In this document: one piece after another, positions 10,963-19,605 of the stretch | How the letters are laid out: the number at the start of each line of letters is the position of its first letter | How positions within the stretch are numbered: position 1 is the stretch's first letter | NCBI GenBank assembly: GCA_029216955.1 | Contig: JANAVB010042220.1 | Coordinates: 16,535,526-16,599,525, forward strand | Direction of reading: 5' to 3' | From: Iris pallida | Lineage: Eukaryota; Streptophyta; Magnoliopsida; Asparagales; Iridaceae | DNA: 64,000 nucleotides | Program-made: the position numbers and the translations under genes | Notes under the pieces: model-generated | Databases searched by the model: none | Told to the model about the DNA's origin: nothing | Seen by the model: only the letters and a program-made list of their open reading frames with translations

Positions 10963-13083
10963 ATGGCAACCACACAATCCTTGATTTCCAATCATGGTGA
11001 AGGTCAGTCCACTCATAGGCCTCCCCTATTTGATGGGACTAACTACACATATTGGAAAACAAGGATGAGCTTCTATCTTAAGTCTCTAGACTTTGACCTG
11101 TGGACTGTCGTCACTGACGGTTACAAAAAGCCCGCCAGGATAGTTGTCGATGGTGACCTCATTGAGAAACCACATGACAAATATTCTGTCGAGGAGAAGA
11201 AACATGCAAGTCTAGATGCTAGGGCTATTAATGCTTTATTCTGTGCTATAGACAGGAATGAGTTCAACAGGGTCTCTACATGCACCACTGCTCATGAAGT
11301 ATGGAGACTTCTAGAAGTGACGCATGAAGGAACCACACAGGTCAAGGAATCTAAAATAAGCCGTCTCACTCAAGAATACGAAGCCTTCAAGATGAAGCCA
11401 AGTGAGACGATCACTCAAATGATCACAAGATTCCTCGACATCATCAATCCTCTATCTTCGCTTGGAAAGCAGTACTCAAACCACGAGAAGATTCGTAAGC
11501 TGCTCAGAGGGCTACCAAAGATTTGGAACCCTAAGGTGACAGCCATCATAGAAGGAAACGATCTCACAACAATGTCAATGGAGACCTTGATGGGTAAGCT
11601 TATGACTCACGAGCTTGACCTTAAGGACTTCGAAGAGCCTGCTCCGAAGACCAGGGAGATCGCACTCAAAGCTCATCAACGAAGAGCTAATCATGATGAG
11701 ACCGAAGAAGATAATTCGGATGATGAAGACCAAGCTCTCATGGTTCGCAACTTCAGGAAATTCCTTCGCTTCAATCGAAGGAAGAAGGAATCTCAAGAAG
11801 ACGATGAAGAAGAACCAACTTGTTATGGTTGTAGGAAAACTGGACATGTCCGAAAAGACTGCCCATTCCTGAAGAAGAGCAACCGCTATGAGAAGCCATA
11901 CAAAAAGAACTCATCAAAGAAATATGCCAACACAGGTATCTGGCATGAAAGTGAAGCGAGTGACTCTGAGGAAGAAAAGGACTCTCCTCAAGATACAGCA
12001 AATGTGTGCCTGATGGCAACTTCCAACAAGGTATCTAACGAAACTCTGGATGACTTCTCTTTTGATGAACTTGGCGATGCTTTCACTGATTTACTCGATG
12101 ATCATAAAAAGGTCATCGGTAAATATAAACATGCCAAGGACAAAATCAAAAGTCTAGAAGATGAGATACAAAGAATTTCTTTACTTCTTGATAATGTTAG
12201 AAACACATCACCCACAAATGACACTGATGAAGCATCCAAGCTTAAATTAAGCTTACATGATGCTGAAGCACGTATTGAGCAACAAACTCAAGAAATCACT
12301 ACTCTCAACACGTTGCTTGCTGAAGAAAAGAATAGACACAAGATTTCCATGACTAAGATTTATGGCTTAAATATTAAGGTTGATGAACTGCAAGCTGTTT
12401 CTAAAAGATTAGAAACCAAATTGGGTAAACAGGTTGTTCAACCTCAAACCCAATCACATGGGCACAATACCACTCATGCTAGTCAACCACGTCATTCTCA
12501 TGCAGCACATAACCATGCTTTTATATACACAAACTTTCACAAACCACGTGCACGTAAGAATAATTCTCACTCAGTACACACTCATCATGCACAAAGACAC
12601 AATCAACATCACTCTACACATAAAATTCATCATGCCATGCCATATAGACAAAATCATCATGCAATGCCATATAGACAAGGTCCTCATAAACCATATAGAC
12701 AAAATCATCATGCCATGCCATCTAGACAATATCAGCATGTCACACATCATAGACAATACCATCATTCTATGCCTCATAGACACCATCAACATGCCACTTA
12801 TTCCATGCATAATCATCTTCACCATGCTAACTCTTCACATCATGTCCATCCTCATCCTGTTGCTTATAGATATTATTCTCATGCTCCTAGTATAAATAAG
12901 AATGCTATCTGTACTTATTGTGGATTACATGGACACATCTCACTACAGTACAGAGTTAGAAGACTTGTAGATAAAAGGATATATGCTTGGTTCCCAAAGA
13001 CTAACTTTTCAGGACCCTCAAGAACTCGGGTACCAAAGGTCACATCTACTCTTGATGTAGGTGGACCTTCCCTCCTCAACTGA
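10963..13083 (+). CDS. gag: RT-D Gag
   Basis: The structural protein of the virus-like particle, 706 residues from the ATG 42 bp after the primer site. The copia-type Gag core runs from about residue 20 (FDGTNYTYWKTRM) to 230. The first zinc knuckle is canonical: Cys287, Cys290, His295, Cys300. An acidic stretch and then a long heptad-like region (about 378-492, SLEDEIQRISLLL, EARIEQQTQEITTLNTLL) predict a coiled coil, as in other Sireviruses. Residues 500-645 are extraordinarily histidine-rich with repeated HHAMPYRQ units. The second knuckle begins Cys650, Cys653, His658, but the fourth ligand is Tyr663 instead of Cys, so it is probably impaired. Gag stops at 13081-13083, just inside the start of the pol frame. 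Confidence 0.95.
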   Translation: MATTQSLISNHGEGQSTHRPPLFDGTNYTYWKTRMSFYLKSLDFDLWTVVTDGYKKPARIVVDGDLIEKPHDKYSVEEKKHASLDARAINALFCAIDRNEFNRVSTCTTAHEVWRLLEVTHEGTTQVKESKISRLTQEYEAFKMKPSETITQMITRFLDIINPLSSLGKQYSNHEKIRKLLRGLPKIWNPKVTAIIEGNDLTTMSMETLMGKLMTHELDLKDFEEPAPKTREIALKAHQRRANHDETEEDNSDDEDQALMVRNFRKFLRFNRRKKESQEDDEEEPTCYGCRKTGHVRKDCPFLKKSNRYEKPYKKNSSKKYANTGIWHESEASDSEEEKDSPQDTANVCLMATSNKVSNETLDDFSFDELGDAFTDLLDDHKKVIGKYKHAKDKIKSLEDEIQRISLLLDNVRNTSPTNDTDEASKLKLSLHDAEARIEQQTQEITTLNTLLAEEKNRHKISMTKIYGLNIKVDELQAVSKRLETKLGKQVVQPQTQSHGHNTTHASQPRHSHAAHNHAFIYTNFHKPRARKNNSHSVHTHHAQRHNQHHSTHKIHHAMPYRQNHHAMPYRQGPHKPYRQNHHAMPSRQYQHVTHHRQYHHSMPHRHHQHATYSMHNHLHHANSSHHVHPHPVAYRYYSHAPSINKNAICTYCGLHGHISLQYRVRRLVDKRIYAWFPKTNFSGPSRTRVPKVTSTLDVGGPSLLN
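12460..12895 (+). other. Histidine-rich tandem repeat region of RT-D gag
   Basis: About 145 codons encode a low-complexity stretch with His at roughly one residue in four, including repeated HHAMPYRQ and HHAMPSRQ segments. The DNA repeats are imperfect (catcatgcMatgccatatagacaa-type units at 12627-12740), consistent with slippage growth. It links the coiled coil to the second knuckle. Confidence 0.85.
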
Positions 13084-16000
13084 AAGTAAGTGGATTCTCG
13101 ATAGTGGATGCTCGCGACATATGACGGGAGACGCAAATCTTTTTGCATCACTATCGATGAAGAGAGAAGGATACGTATCCTTTGGTAACAATCTCAAAGG
13201 GCACATTATAGGTAATGGTATCATTGGTCATCCTCCTTCTCCTATAATAAAGGATGTCTGCCTAGTGACCGAGTTAAAGCATAACCTGCTCAGCATTAGT
13301 CATCTTGCTGATCATGAATATGATATTAACTTTGGACAAAACAGTTGCTACATCTATGATAGGTCAACAGGAGATATTGCTTTTGAAGGGAAAAGAGAGG
13401 ACAACATCTACATTTTCTATCTTTCTATAAATACTAACAATGCAGGTAGATATCTATATGCCCACAAAGACGAACGACTACTTTGGCACCAGCGTCTTGG
13501 TCATGCCAACATGGATGCTATATCCAGGCTTTCCCCCAAGAAGCTAGTGAGAGGATTGCCTGAAATCACATTCAAAAAGGACACGGTATGTGCCGAATGT
13601 GAACTAAACAAGGCAACTAAATCCTCATTTCATTCTATCAACTCTGTAAGTACTACTAGACCCTTGCAACTACTTCATATGGATTTATTTGGTCCTAGTA
13701 GAATAGCTAGCCTTGGAGGCAAACTTTATGCATTTGTTATTGTTGATGATTTTTCGAGATTTACATGGGTTTTCTTTCTCGCTAATAAGAGCGATGCTAT
13801 TTCTGCTTTCAAAATTTTTGTAAAGAAAGTTCAAAACGAAAAAGGCTACATGATTACTCGAATCCGAAGTGATCATGGAGGCGAATTCGTAAATTATGAT
13901 TTTGAAAGTTTTTGTAATGCAAATGGTTTTGATCATGAATTTTCTTGTCCTAGAACTCCTCAACAAAATGGTGTTGTGGAGCGGAAGAATAGGACTCTTG
14001 GCGATATGGCTAGAGTCATGTTGAATAAATTTTCTCTTCCGAAATATTTTTGGGCAGAGGCTGTAAGTACAGCATGCCATATTTTGAATAGGGTGCTTAT
14101 TCGTCCCATTACGAAGAAAACACCCTATGAGCTTTGGTTTGGGAGAACCCCCAATGTTTCTTATTTTAAAGTTTTTGGCTGTAGATGTTTTATCCTTAAC
14201 ACCAAAGACAACTTAGGCAAATTTGATGCCAAAGCTGACGATGGTATCTTTCTTGGTTATGCCGCCAAGAGTAAGGGATATAGAGTTTTCAATAAACGCT
14301 CACTTATTGTGGAAGAGTCAACAAATGTGACTTTTGATGAAGATAACAGTGCAGCAAGTACTCTTGATGATGATGTTGAGCCATCAACTTCTACTCCAAT
14401 GAATACTTCAACCGAAACTAATTCTCTGGAGGGTTTGCCTAAGAAATTCTCTTTCAAACCTTCTCATCCAGAAAATTTAGTTATAGGAGAAGTTTCACGT
14501 GGAGTAACTACTAGATCATCATTAAGAGACTCCGTTGCAAGCACTGCCTTCATTTCACAAGTAGAGCCTAAAAACATTTCTGAAGCTTTTAATGATGAAT
14601 TTTGGGTTTCTGCTATGCAAGAAGAACTCAACCAATTTGAGAGGAGCCAAGTATGGGAACTAGTTCCTAGACCGGCTAATCACTCAATAATTGGTACCAA
14701 ATGGGTGTTTAGAAACAAAGTAAATGAAGATGGTTCAGTCACATGTAACAAAGCTCGTCTAGTAGCTCAAGGATACAACCAAGAGGAAGGTATCGACTAC
14801 GATGAGACGTATGCTCCTGTTGCTAGACTAGAATCCATTCGGATGCTTTGTGCTTTTGCTAATTTTCAAAACTTTAAATTATTTCAAATGGATGTTAAAA
14901 GTGCTTTCTTGAATGGCTTTATTAAGGAGGAAGTTTATGTCAAACAACCCCCTGGCTTTGAAAATCACAAATTTCCCGACCACGTGTTCAAGCTGAAGAA
15001 AGCGCTTTATGACCTTAAACAAGCCCCCAGAGCTTGGTATGAAAGGCTAAGCAGTTTCTTGCTTGAGAAAGGTTTTTCAAAAGGGAAAATTGACACTACA
15101 CTGTTTATCAAATCTTTCATAGACACCATTCTATTAATTCAGATTTATGTTGATGATATTATTTTTGGGTCTACTGATGAAACTCTTTGTCAAGAATTTG
15201 CCAAGTGTATGCAGACGGAATTTGAGATGAGCATAATGGGAGAGCTCAACTACTTTCTTGGTCTGCAAGTAAAACAACTGGCTAATGGAACTTTCATCTG
15301 TCAATCGAAGTATACCAAGGACATGCTGAAGAAGTTCGATCTTGACAACATCAAACCAATCATCACTCCAATGGCTACTTCAACCAAACTCGAACCAGAT
15401 GAGAGCGGCAAACCCGTTGATCAACGTAAGTATCGAGGTATGATAGGCAGCTTACTTTATTTAACTGCTAGTCGCCCCGATATCATGTTTAGTGTTTGCC
15501 TATGTGCTAGATATCAAGCAAATCCTAAGGAATCTCACATGACCGCGGTTAAGCGTATCTTTCGATACCTTAAGGGTACGGTTACAGTGGGTCTATGGTA
15601 TCCCAAGTCAACATCATTTGACCTCATCGGTTACTCTGATGCTGACTTTGCTGGATGCAAGGTCGACCGTAAAAGTACGAGCGGCACGTGTCATTTATTA
15701 GGAAAGGCTTTAGTCTCATGGTTTAGCAAGAAGCAGAACTCTGTCGCACTATCCATAACAGAAGCTGAATACATAGCAGCTGGGCGTTGTTGTGCACAAA
15801 TTCTGTGGATGAAGCAAACCCTTGAAGACTATAAGTTATCTTTCATGCACATTCCTATATTCTGTGACAATACTAGTGCAATCAATTTGACTAAGAACCC
15901 TGTCTGCCACTCACGCACTAAACACATTGAGATCAGACACCACTTTTTGCGTGATCATCAGCAAAATGGCACGATTAACTTAGAATTTATTGACACTGAT

Positions 16001-16099
16001 CATCAGCTGGCAGATTTCTTTACTAAGCCACTATCCGAAGAGCGCTTCAATTTTCTTTGTCGTGAACTTGGAATTTTAGATGAAGCAGTTATAAATTGA
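13061..16099 (+). CDS. pol: RT-D Pol: protease, integrase, reverse transcriptase, RNase H
   Basis: A 1012-codon frame, +1 relative to gag and overlapping its end by 23 bp. It starts after a TAG at 13058-13060 and has no ATG at its head, so it is presumably made as a Gag-Pol fusion by frameshifting. Domains in order: protease DSG at residues 14-16 (WILDSGCSRHMTG); integrase zinc-binding region from His143; integrase catalytic Asp208, Asp271 and Glu307 (35-residue spacing, as expected); copia reverse transcriptase with YVDD at 696-699; RNase H with SDADFAG (Asp860), ITEAEYIA, and the CDNTSA and KHIEIRHHF motifs near the C-terminus. All catalytic residues I can check are present and there is no internal stop. 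Likely competent enzymatically. Confidence 0.96.
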   Translation: MDLPSSTESKWILDSGCSRHMTGDANLFASLSMKREGYVSFGNNLKGHIIGNGIIGHPPSPIIKDVCLVTELKHNLLSISHLADHEYDINFGQNSCYIYDRSTGDIAFEGKREDNIYIFYLSINTNNAGRYLYAHKDERLLWHQRLGHANMDAISRLSPKKLVRGLPEITFKKDTVCAECELNKATKSSFHSINSVSTTRPLQLLHMDLFGPSRIASLGGKLYAFVIVDDFSRFTWVFFLANKSDAISAFKIFVKKVQNEKGYMITRIRSDHGGEFVNYDFESFCNANGFDHEFSCPRTPQQNGVVERKNRTLGDMARVMLNKFSLPKYFWAEAVSTACHILNRVLIRPITKKTPYELWFGRTPNVSYFKVFGCRCFILNTKDNLGKFDAKADDGIFLGYAAKSKGYRVFNKRSLIVEESTNVTFDEDNSAASTLDDDVEPSTSTPMNTSTETNSLEGLPKKFSFKPSHPENLVIGEVSRGVTTRSSLRDSVASTAFISQVEPKNISEAFNDEFWVSAMQEELNQFERSQVWELVPRPANHSIIGTKWVFRNKVNEDGSVTCNKARLVAQGYNQEEGIDYDETYAPVARLESIRMLCAFANFQNFKLFQMDVKSAFLNGFIKEEVYVKQPPGFENHKFPDHVFKLKKALYDLKQAPRAWYERLSSFLLEKGFSKGKIDTTLFIKSFIDTILLIQIYVDDIIFGSTDETLCQEFAKCMQTEFEMSIMGELNYFLGLQVKQLANGTFICQSKYTKDMLKKFDLDNIKPIITPMATSTKLEPDESGKPVDQRKYRGMIGSLLYLTASRPDIMFSVCLCARYQANPKESHMTAVKRIFRYLKGTVTVGLWYPKSTSFDLIGYSDADFAGCKVDRKSTSGTCHLLGKALVSWFSKKQNSVALSITEAEYIAAGRCCAQILWMKQTLEDYKLSFMHIPIFCDNTSAINLTKNPVCHSRTKHIEIRHHFLRDHQQNGTINLEFIDTDHQLADFFTKPLSEERFNFLCRELGILDEAVIN

Positions 16100-16824
16100 A
16101 ACTCACCTGCGTAAATATCGAGTATATTGTGATTCTTTTTCGAAGAATTTGGTATGGGTACAAGCCGAATGGGTCCTTCTGACAACAAGGCGTAAAAGCC
16201 TAAGCGACACGGTGCACTAGTCCTCAGGACTACCGCTAGCTGGGATCCGGCCCCTGCAGCTAACCCATGGCAAATTTGGACTATTGAACCACAGTATATG
16301 TCCTTATTTATTATATGGCTCGTTTTTGATTTAATGTTGCCTAATTGAGATTTTCTAAAGTTCATTCTGTTTTCTGAGTACCTCTCTATTTTTTTTCTTT
16401 GTTGTCCTCAACTATCTTTTGTTTAACTCTTAAACTTTTTCTTCATGTTCTTTGCCTGGTTTCAGTTCTGGACCATTGATCCAGAACTCGGGCCGAACTC
16501 TGCCCCTATCAGAGTTCGGGCCGAGTTCGGTTCTTAGGTTCCAGAGTCGGGATCTGGCTCTGCCGTTGGATCAATTCTAATCCAATGGTCAATATTTCAC
16601 CCGACCAAAGACAAAACCCTACTTTATGTCGGGATTCCATCTCTTTCCTTCACTACTACCACCTTTCTCACCTATACAAAATCTTTCCTTGAAACCCTAA
16701 CCCTAGTTTTTGATCTAGAGTGCTCCAGTGCTTCTCAAAATCAAGAAAAAGGGGTTTCTCTCCATTCTCTTCCATTTTTTTCGTGTTTGAGGTACCATTC
16801 CTATTTTCTAGTTAAAATCTTTTA
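16100..16824 (+). other. RT-D spacer between pol and third ORF
   Basis: There is no coding frame with family resemblance. At 16484-16530 are half-palindromes GGGCCGAACTC and GAGTTCGGGCCGAG, related to the LTR palindromes. A CT-rich stretch with TCTCTTTCCTTCACTACTACC is at 16640-16665, and a leader-like region runs up to the ATG at 16825. Such a layout could hold a splice acceptor or promoter for the third ORF, but I cannot show one. Confidence 0.5.
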
Positions 16825-18092
16825 ATGGCTCCTTGCTTGTTCAATTGTGGGAAGAGAATTCGAGTTGAGAGTATTTCCTCTTCGGATTCTCCTCCATCAA
16901 TTGAACAAATCATTGAACAACTTCAACCATCCCATCCTTTGTTCAATCCACCTCGTCCTCAAAATCCTTCCACCTATGACAACAGACTTTTTGTCTCACA
17001 AGATGCATCAAACAACTGGTTTAGTGACTTTCGGAATCGACAGGTATTCACAGGACATCCTATTAATTTTTCCATATTCTCTCAATATGACTCTTTATTC
17101 CATGATCTCTATCTTGATGAACTAGTTACTACAACTTCTGCTATCTATCTCATGCCGTTCAAATGTTCTACTGCAACTTAACCTTTGATGACCTTCATAT
17201 TTATTCACGAGTTGCAGGTATCAATATATCTTTTGATGACTTTGACTTAGCCGAATATCTTGATCTTCTAGAGCCCAATTCTTGGGAAAAGCTAGTTGAC
17301 GCTCGCTCGTTCCATTTTCCCGATGGAATTTCCCTTGAGAGCTTCAAGGACGATTTGTGTACTCCATACACACGTCCTCGCAAGCTCACGGCTAAATATC
17401 TCAACCCATATTTTTCTGACCTTCATTGGATTATTTCTAACACCATTCTACCCAAAACAGGTTCCCATGTTGACATCACTTATCTTGAAATATCTGCTCT
17501 TTATTATCTTCATTTTGGAATTCCTTTCAATCTTCCACGTACCATGATGGACTGGATGATTCACTGTAGGAGGAAACCACGAGCTTTGGTTTATCCTCTG
17601 TATCTTCCTTTGATCTTTCGTGCTTTTCATATACCACTTGATGCTTGTCCGTTCATGCCTGCACCTACCTTTCTATCCAAGGCACGACTCCTTCAGCCTA
17701 TCGCTGCTTCTGAGTCATCTGAGCATTCTGCTGATGAGGAGCCTGATGCCCCTCCACTCGGTCAGGATGCACCTCCTCCTCCTGCCAACCTGGATTCTCT
17801 TCAGACTTTGCTTCGCGATCGTTTTGCCGTTGAGGATGATCGCTGGACGCAGCAGGATTACCGTACCACCTTGCAGATCAGTGCCCTTGGAAACTCTCTG
17901 CATGATATGCGGTATTCACTTGCTCGTCATCCTGATCTGCATGTGCCTATTGAGCGGGATCCAGATCGCGCGGGTCATCGTATAGACGATCCGTGGGTCA
18001 TGAGGTATATGGATCCTGATGATGCTTTTGTGGACCCTCGTCGCTCATTCCCTGGTCCTTCAGATGTTCCAGGACCTTCTCGTGCTCCATGA
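16825..18092 (+). pseudogene. RT-D third ORF (plant transposon-associated domain), one frameshift
   Basis: Two overlapping frames: 118 codons from the ATG at 16825 to a stop at 17181, then 309 codons from an ATG at 17163 to 18092. The change is equivalent to the loss of one base within the AAA run near 17161, so this looks like a recent lesion in one ~420-codon gene, not two genes. The combined layout (FSIFSQYDSLFHDLY; MFYCNLTF; a central region with LHWIISNTILPKTGSHVDI; then ALYYLHFGIPFNLP) resembles the putative plant transposon protein domain often carried by plant retroelements. The C-terminus is acidic and proline-rich (PDAPPLGQDAPPPP). I see no signal peptide and no membrane helix, so the env-like label used for some Sirevirus third ORFs is not supported. 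Function is unknown. Confidence 0.75.
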
Positions 18093-18488
18093 TGGAGATT
18101 GGCTTGATATGCTGCTGACACTGCTGATGGTCTTAGTTGCTTTTTTTGATTTTAGTTATTTCAGTTTGTTATGGATTTCTGTACTGGATTTATGTCTTCA
18201 AACCCTGATGATGTGCTGGTTGGTGGATAACATTTTATGCTATTTTTCGTAGTTCTACTTTATGTCAGTGACTTGTTTTATTAGTATTATACTGTTTCTT
18301 CTCTGCTTGGTGTGGTTGGATTACTTTTCAGTGTCTATACTGCTATTCCCATGCTTTTCCTTATGCAGTCTATATGATCCTTTATATTGCTAACTGCCAA
18401 AAGGGGAAGAAATATGTATATTTGTCTGTGCTTGTGTTTGCTTTTGGGAAATTTTTTTTTATCAGGCCACAGGTTCTATGCATTATTT
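18093..18488 (+). other. RT-D 3' untranslated region
   Basis: T-rich sequence between the third ORF and the purine-tract repeats. Short open frames occur but have no family resemblance. Confidence 0.5.
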
Positions 18489-18580
18489 ACGGGGGAGAGC
18501 TATTGATTCTAGCTCGGCACCGTTCACTGATTACGGGGGAGCTATCTTATTCTAGCTCGGCATTGTTTATGGGGGAGCTG
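18489..18580 (+). repeat. RT-D multiple polypurine-tract-like repeats
   Basis: Three copies of a cassette with (A/T)CGGGGGAG-AGCT or ATGGGGGAGCT (18489, 18532, 18569), the first two followed by TATT..TTCTAGCTCGGCA. They resemble the true tract next to the 3' LTR. Multiple tracts are a reported Sirevirus trait. Confidence 0.8.
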
Positions 18581-18647
18581 TGTTTTAACCAACTGTGTCC
18601 AGGTATGAATATTGAAATATACATTTATTATTTTGTCAATTATCAAT

Positions 18648-18658
18648 ATGGGGGAGAT
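18648..18658 (+). other. RT-D polypurine tract
   Basis: ATGGGGGAGAT directly precedes the 3' LTR and would prime plus-strand DNA synthesis. Confidence 0.9.
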
Positions 18659-19605
18659 TGTTGACACAAAGTCACAGTCAACCAAATATTGACTACATTG
18701 ACTAAATAATATCTGTATAAATTCAATACGACACACGACGTCTGCATTCAGTTCAGGACAGACAACAGCTCAGTTTCCGACTCTCAGTGTATTTTCGAGT
18801 CTGTACTTTTACATTTTATTGAGTCTAGAAGTATGTACTCTGAGTTATGCTGAGCTCTTGGAACTTAGTCTATAAGCCTACCCAAAATCCCAAGCTCCAC
18901 CAAAACAAAAATTGCCCACAAGTCCCACTTAGGACCACTCTGTGCTCTGGAGACAGAGTTCGGGCCGAACTCTGCCTCCACACAGAGTTCGGGCCGAACT
19001 CTGTCCCCTAGAAATCAGGAACCCTAATTTTAGGGTTAGCTGGTTGCTAGCTGTCCAACGGCCAAATTTTTGAATTTTCCTACCCGAATTCTGGCCGAAT
19101 TCTGCCTCTAAAAATACTATAAATAGGGCATGAATTCTCTCATTTCAATTCACTCAATCTTCTCTTCTCTTCTCTCCTACAAGCTCAATAAGCCATACCC
19201 TTCCTATCTACTAGCCACAAGCCTCCTAAGTCTCGAGTGCTCAGCATCTCTCAGTTAGGATTCTTGTGCAAGAGTGAAGAAGTCGCTTGGACAATTCCAA
19301 GCAAATCGCCACTGCGATCCTCTGTTAGAAGTTGACGTGCTCTTCTGAAGAAAAGGCACGGGTTGTAAGCTACTATTTCACAAATAGTGGATTTAATCCT
19401 GAGCTAGAGTTCTCAGGCCTGGACTAGTCCTCCACGAGGGAAACCAGGTTAAAATTGTTGTGTTTGCGTATGCTCTTCTGCTCTTCATTTATTTTCCGCA
19501 CTTTACTCTGATTTTTTTATTGTTGGTGAAAGAGTTATTTTTAATTGGCTATTTTTCTATATAAACTCTATTCACCCCCCTATAGAGTTGCCAAACTGTT
19601 CTTCA
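18659..19605 (+). repeat. RT-D 3' LTR
   Basis: It has the same 947-bp length as the 5' LTR. I count about six substitutions, for example GACGTC versus GATGTC near 18738 and CCTATAG versus CCTCTAG near 19582. No indels are seen. Confidence 0.97.

Larger units (their letters stand above)
9961..19605 (+). mobile_element. RT-D: Sirevirus (Ty1/copia, Maximus/SIRE lineage), near-intact
   Basis: This 9645-bp element has 947-bp LTRs (9961-10907 and 18659-19605) and TSD TGGAA (9956-9960, 19606-19610). Order is LTR, Met-tRNA-type primer site, gag, pol (protease, integrase, reverse transcriptase, RNase H), a third ORF, polypurine tracts, LTR. Long gag with a coiled coil and a distal second knuckle, an extra ORF after pol, and multiple purine tracts are hallmarks of Sireviruses. 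The two LTRs differ at about six sites (about 0.6 percent), so it is the youngest full-length insertion here. One frameshift in the third ORF is the only clear lesion; the gag-pol frame change may be natural. Confidence 0.96.

Noticed and set aside
12434..12895. 153-residue frame overlapping RT-D gag
   Set aside because: It is the shadow of the histidine-rich gag repeats in another frame.
16825..18092. Envelope gene of RT-D
   Set aside because: No signal peptide, transmembrane helix or cleavage motif is visible; the residue pattern fits the plant transposon-associated domain better.
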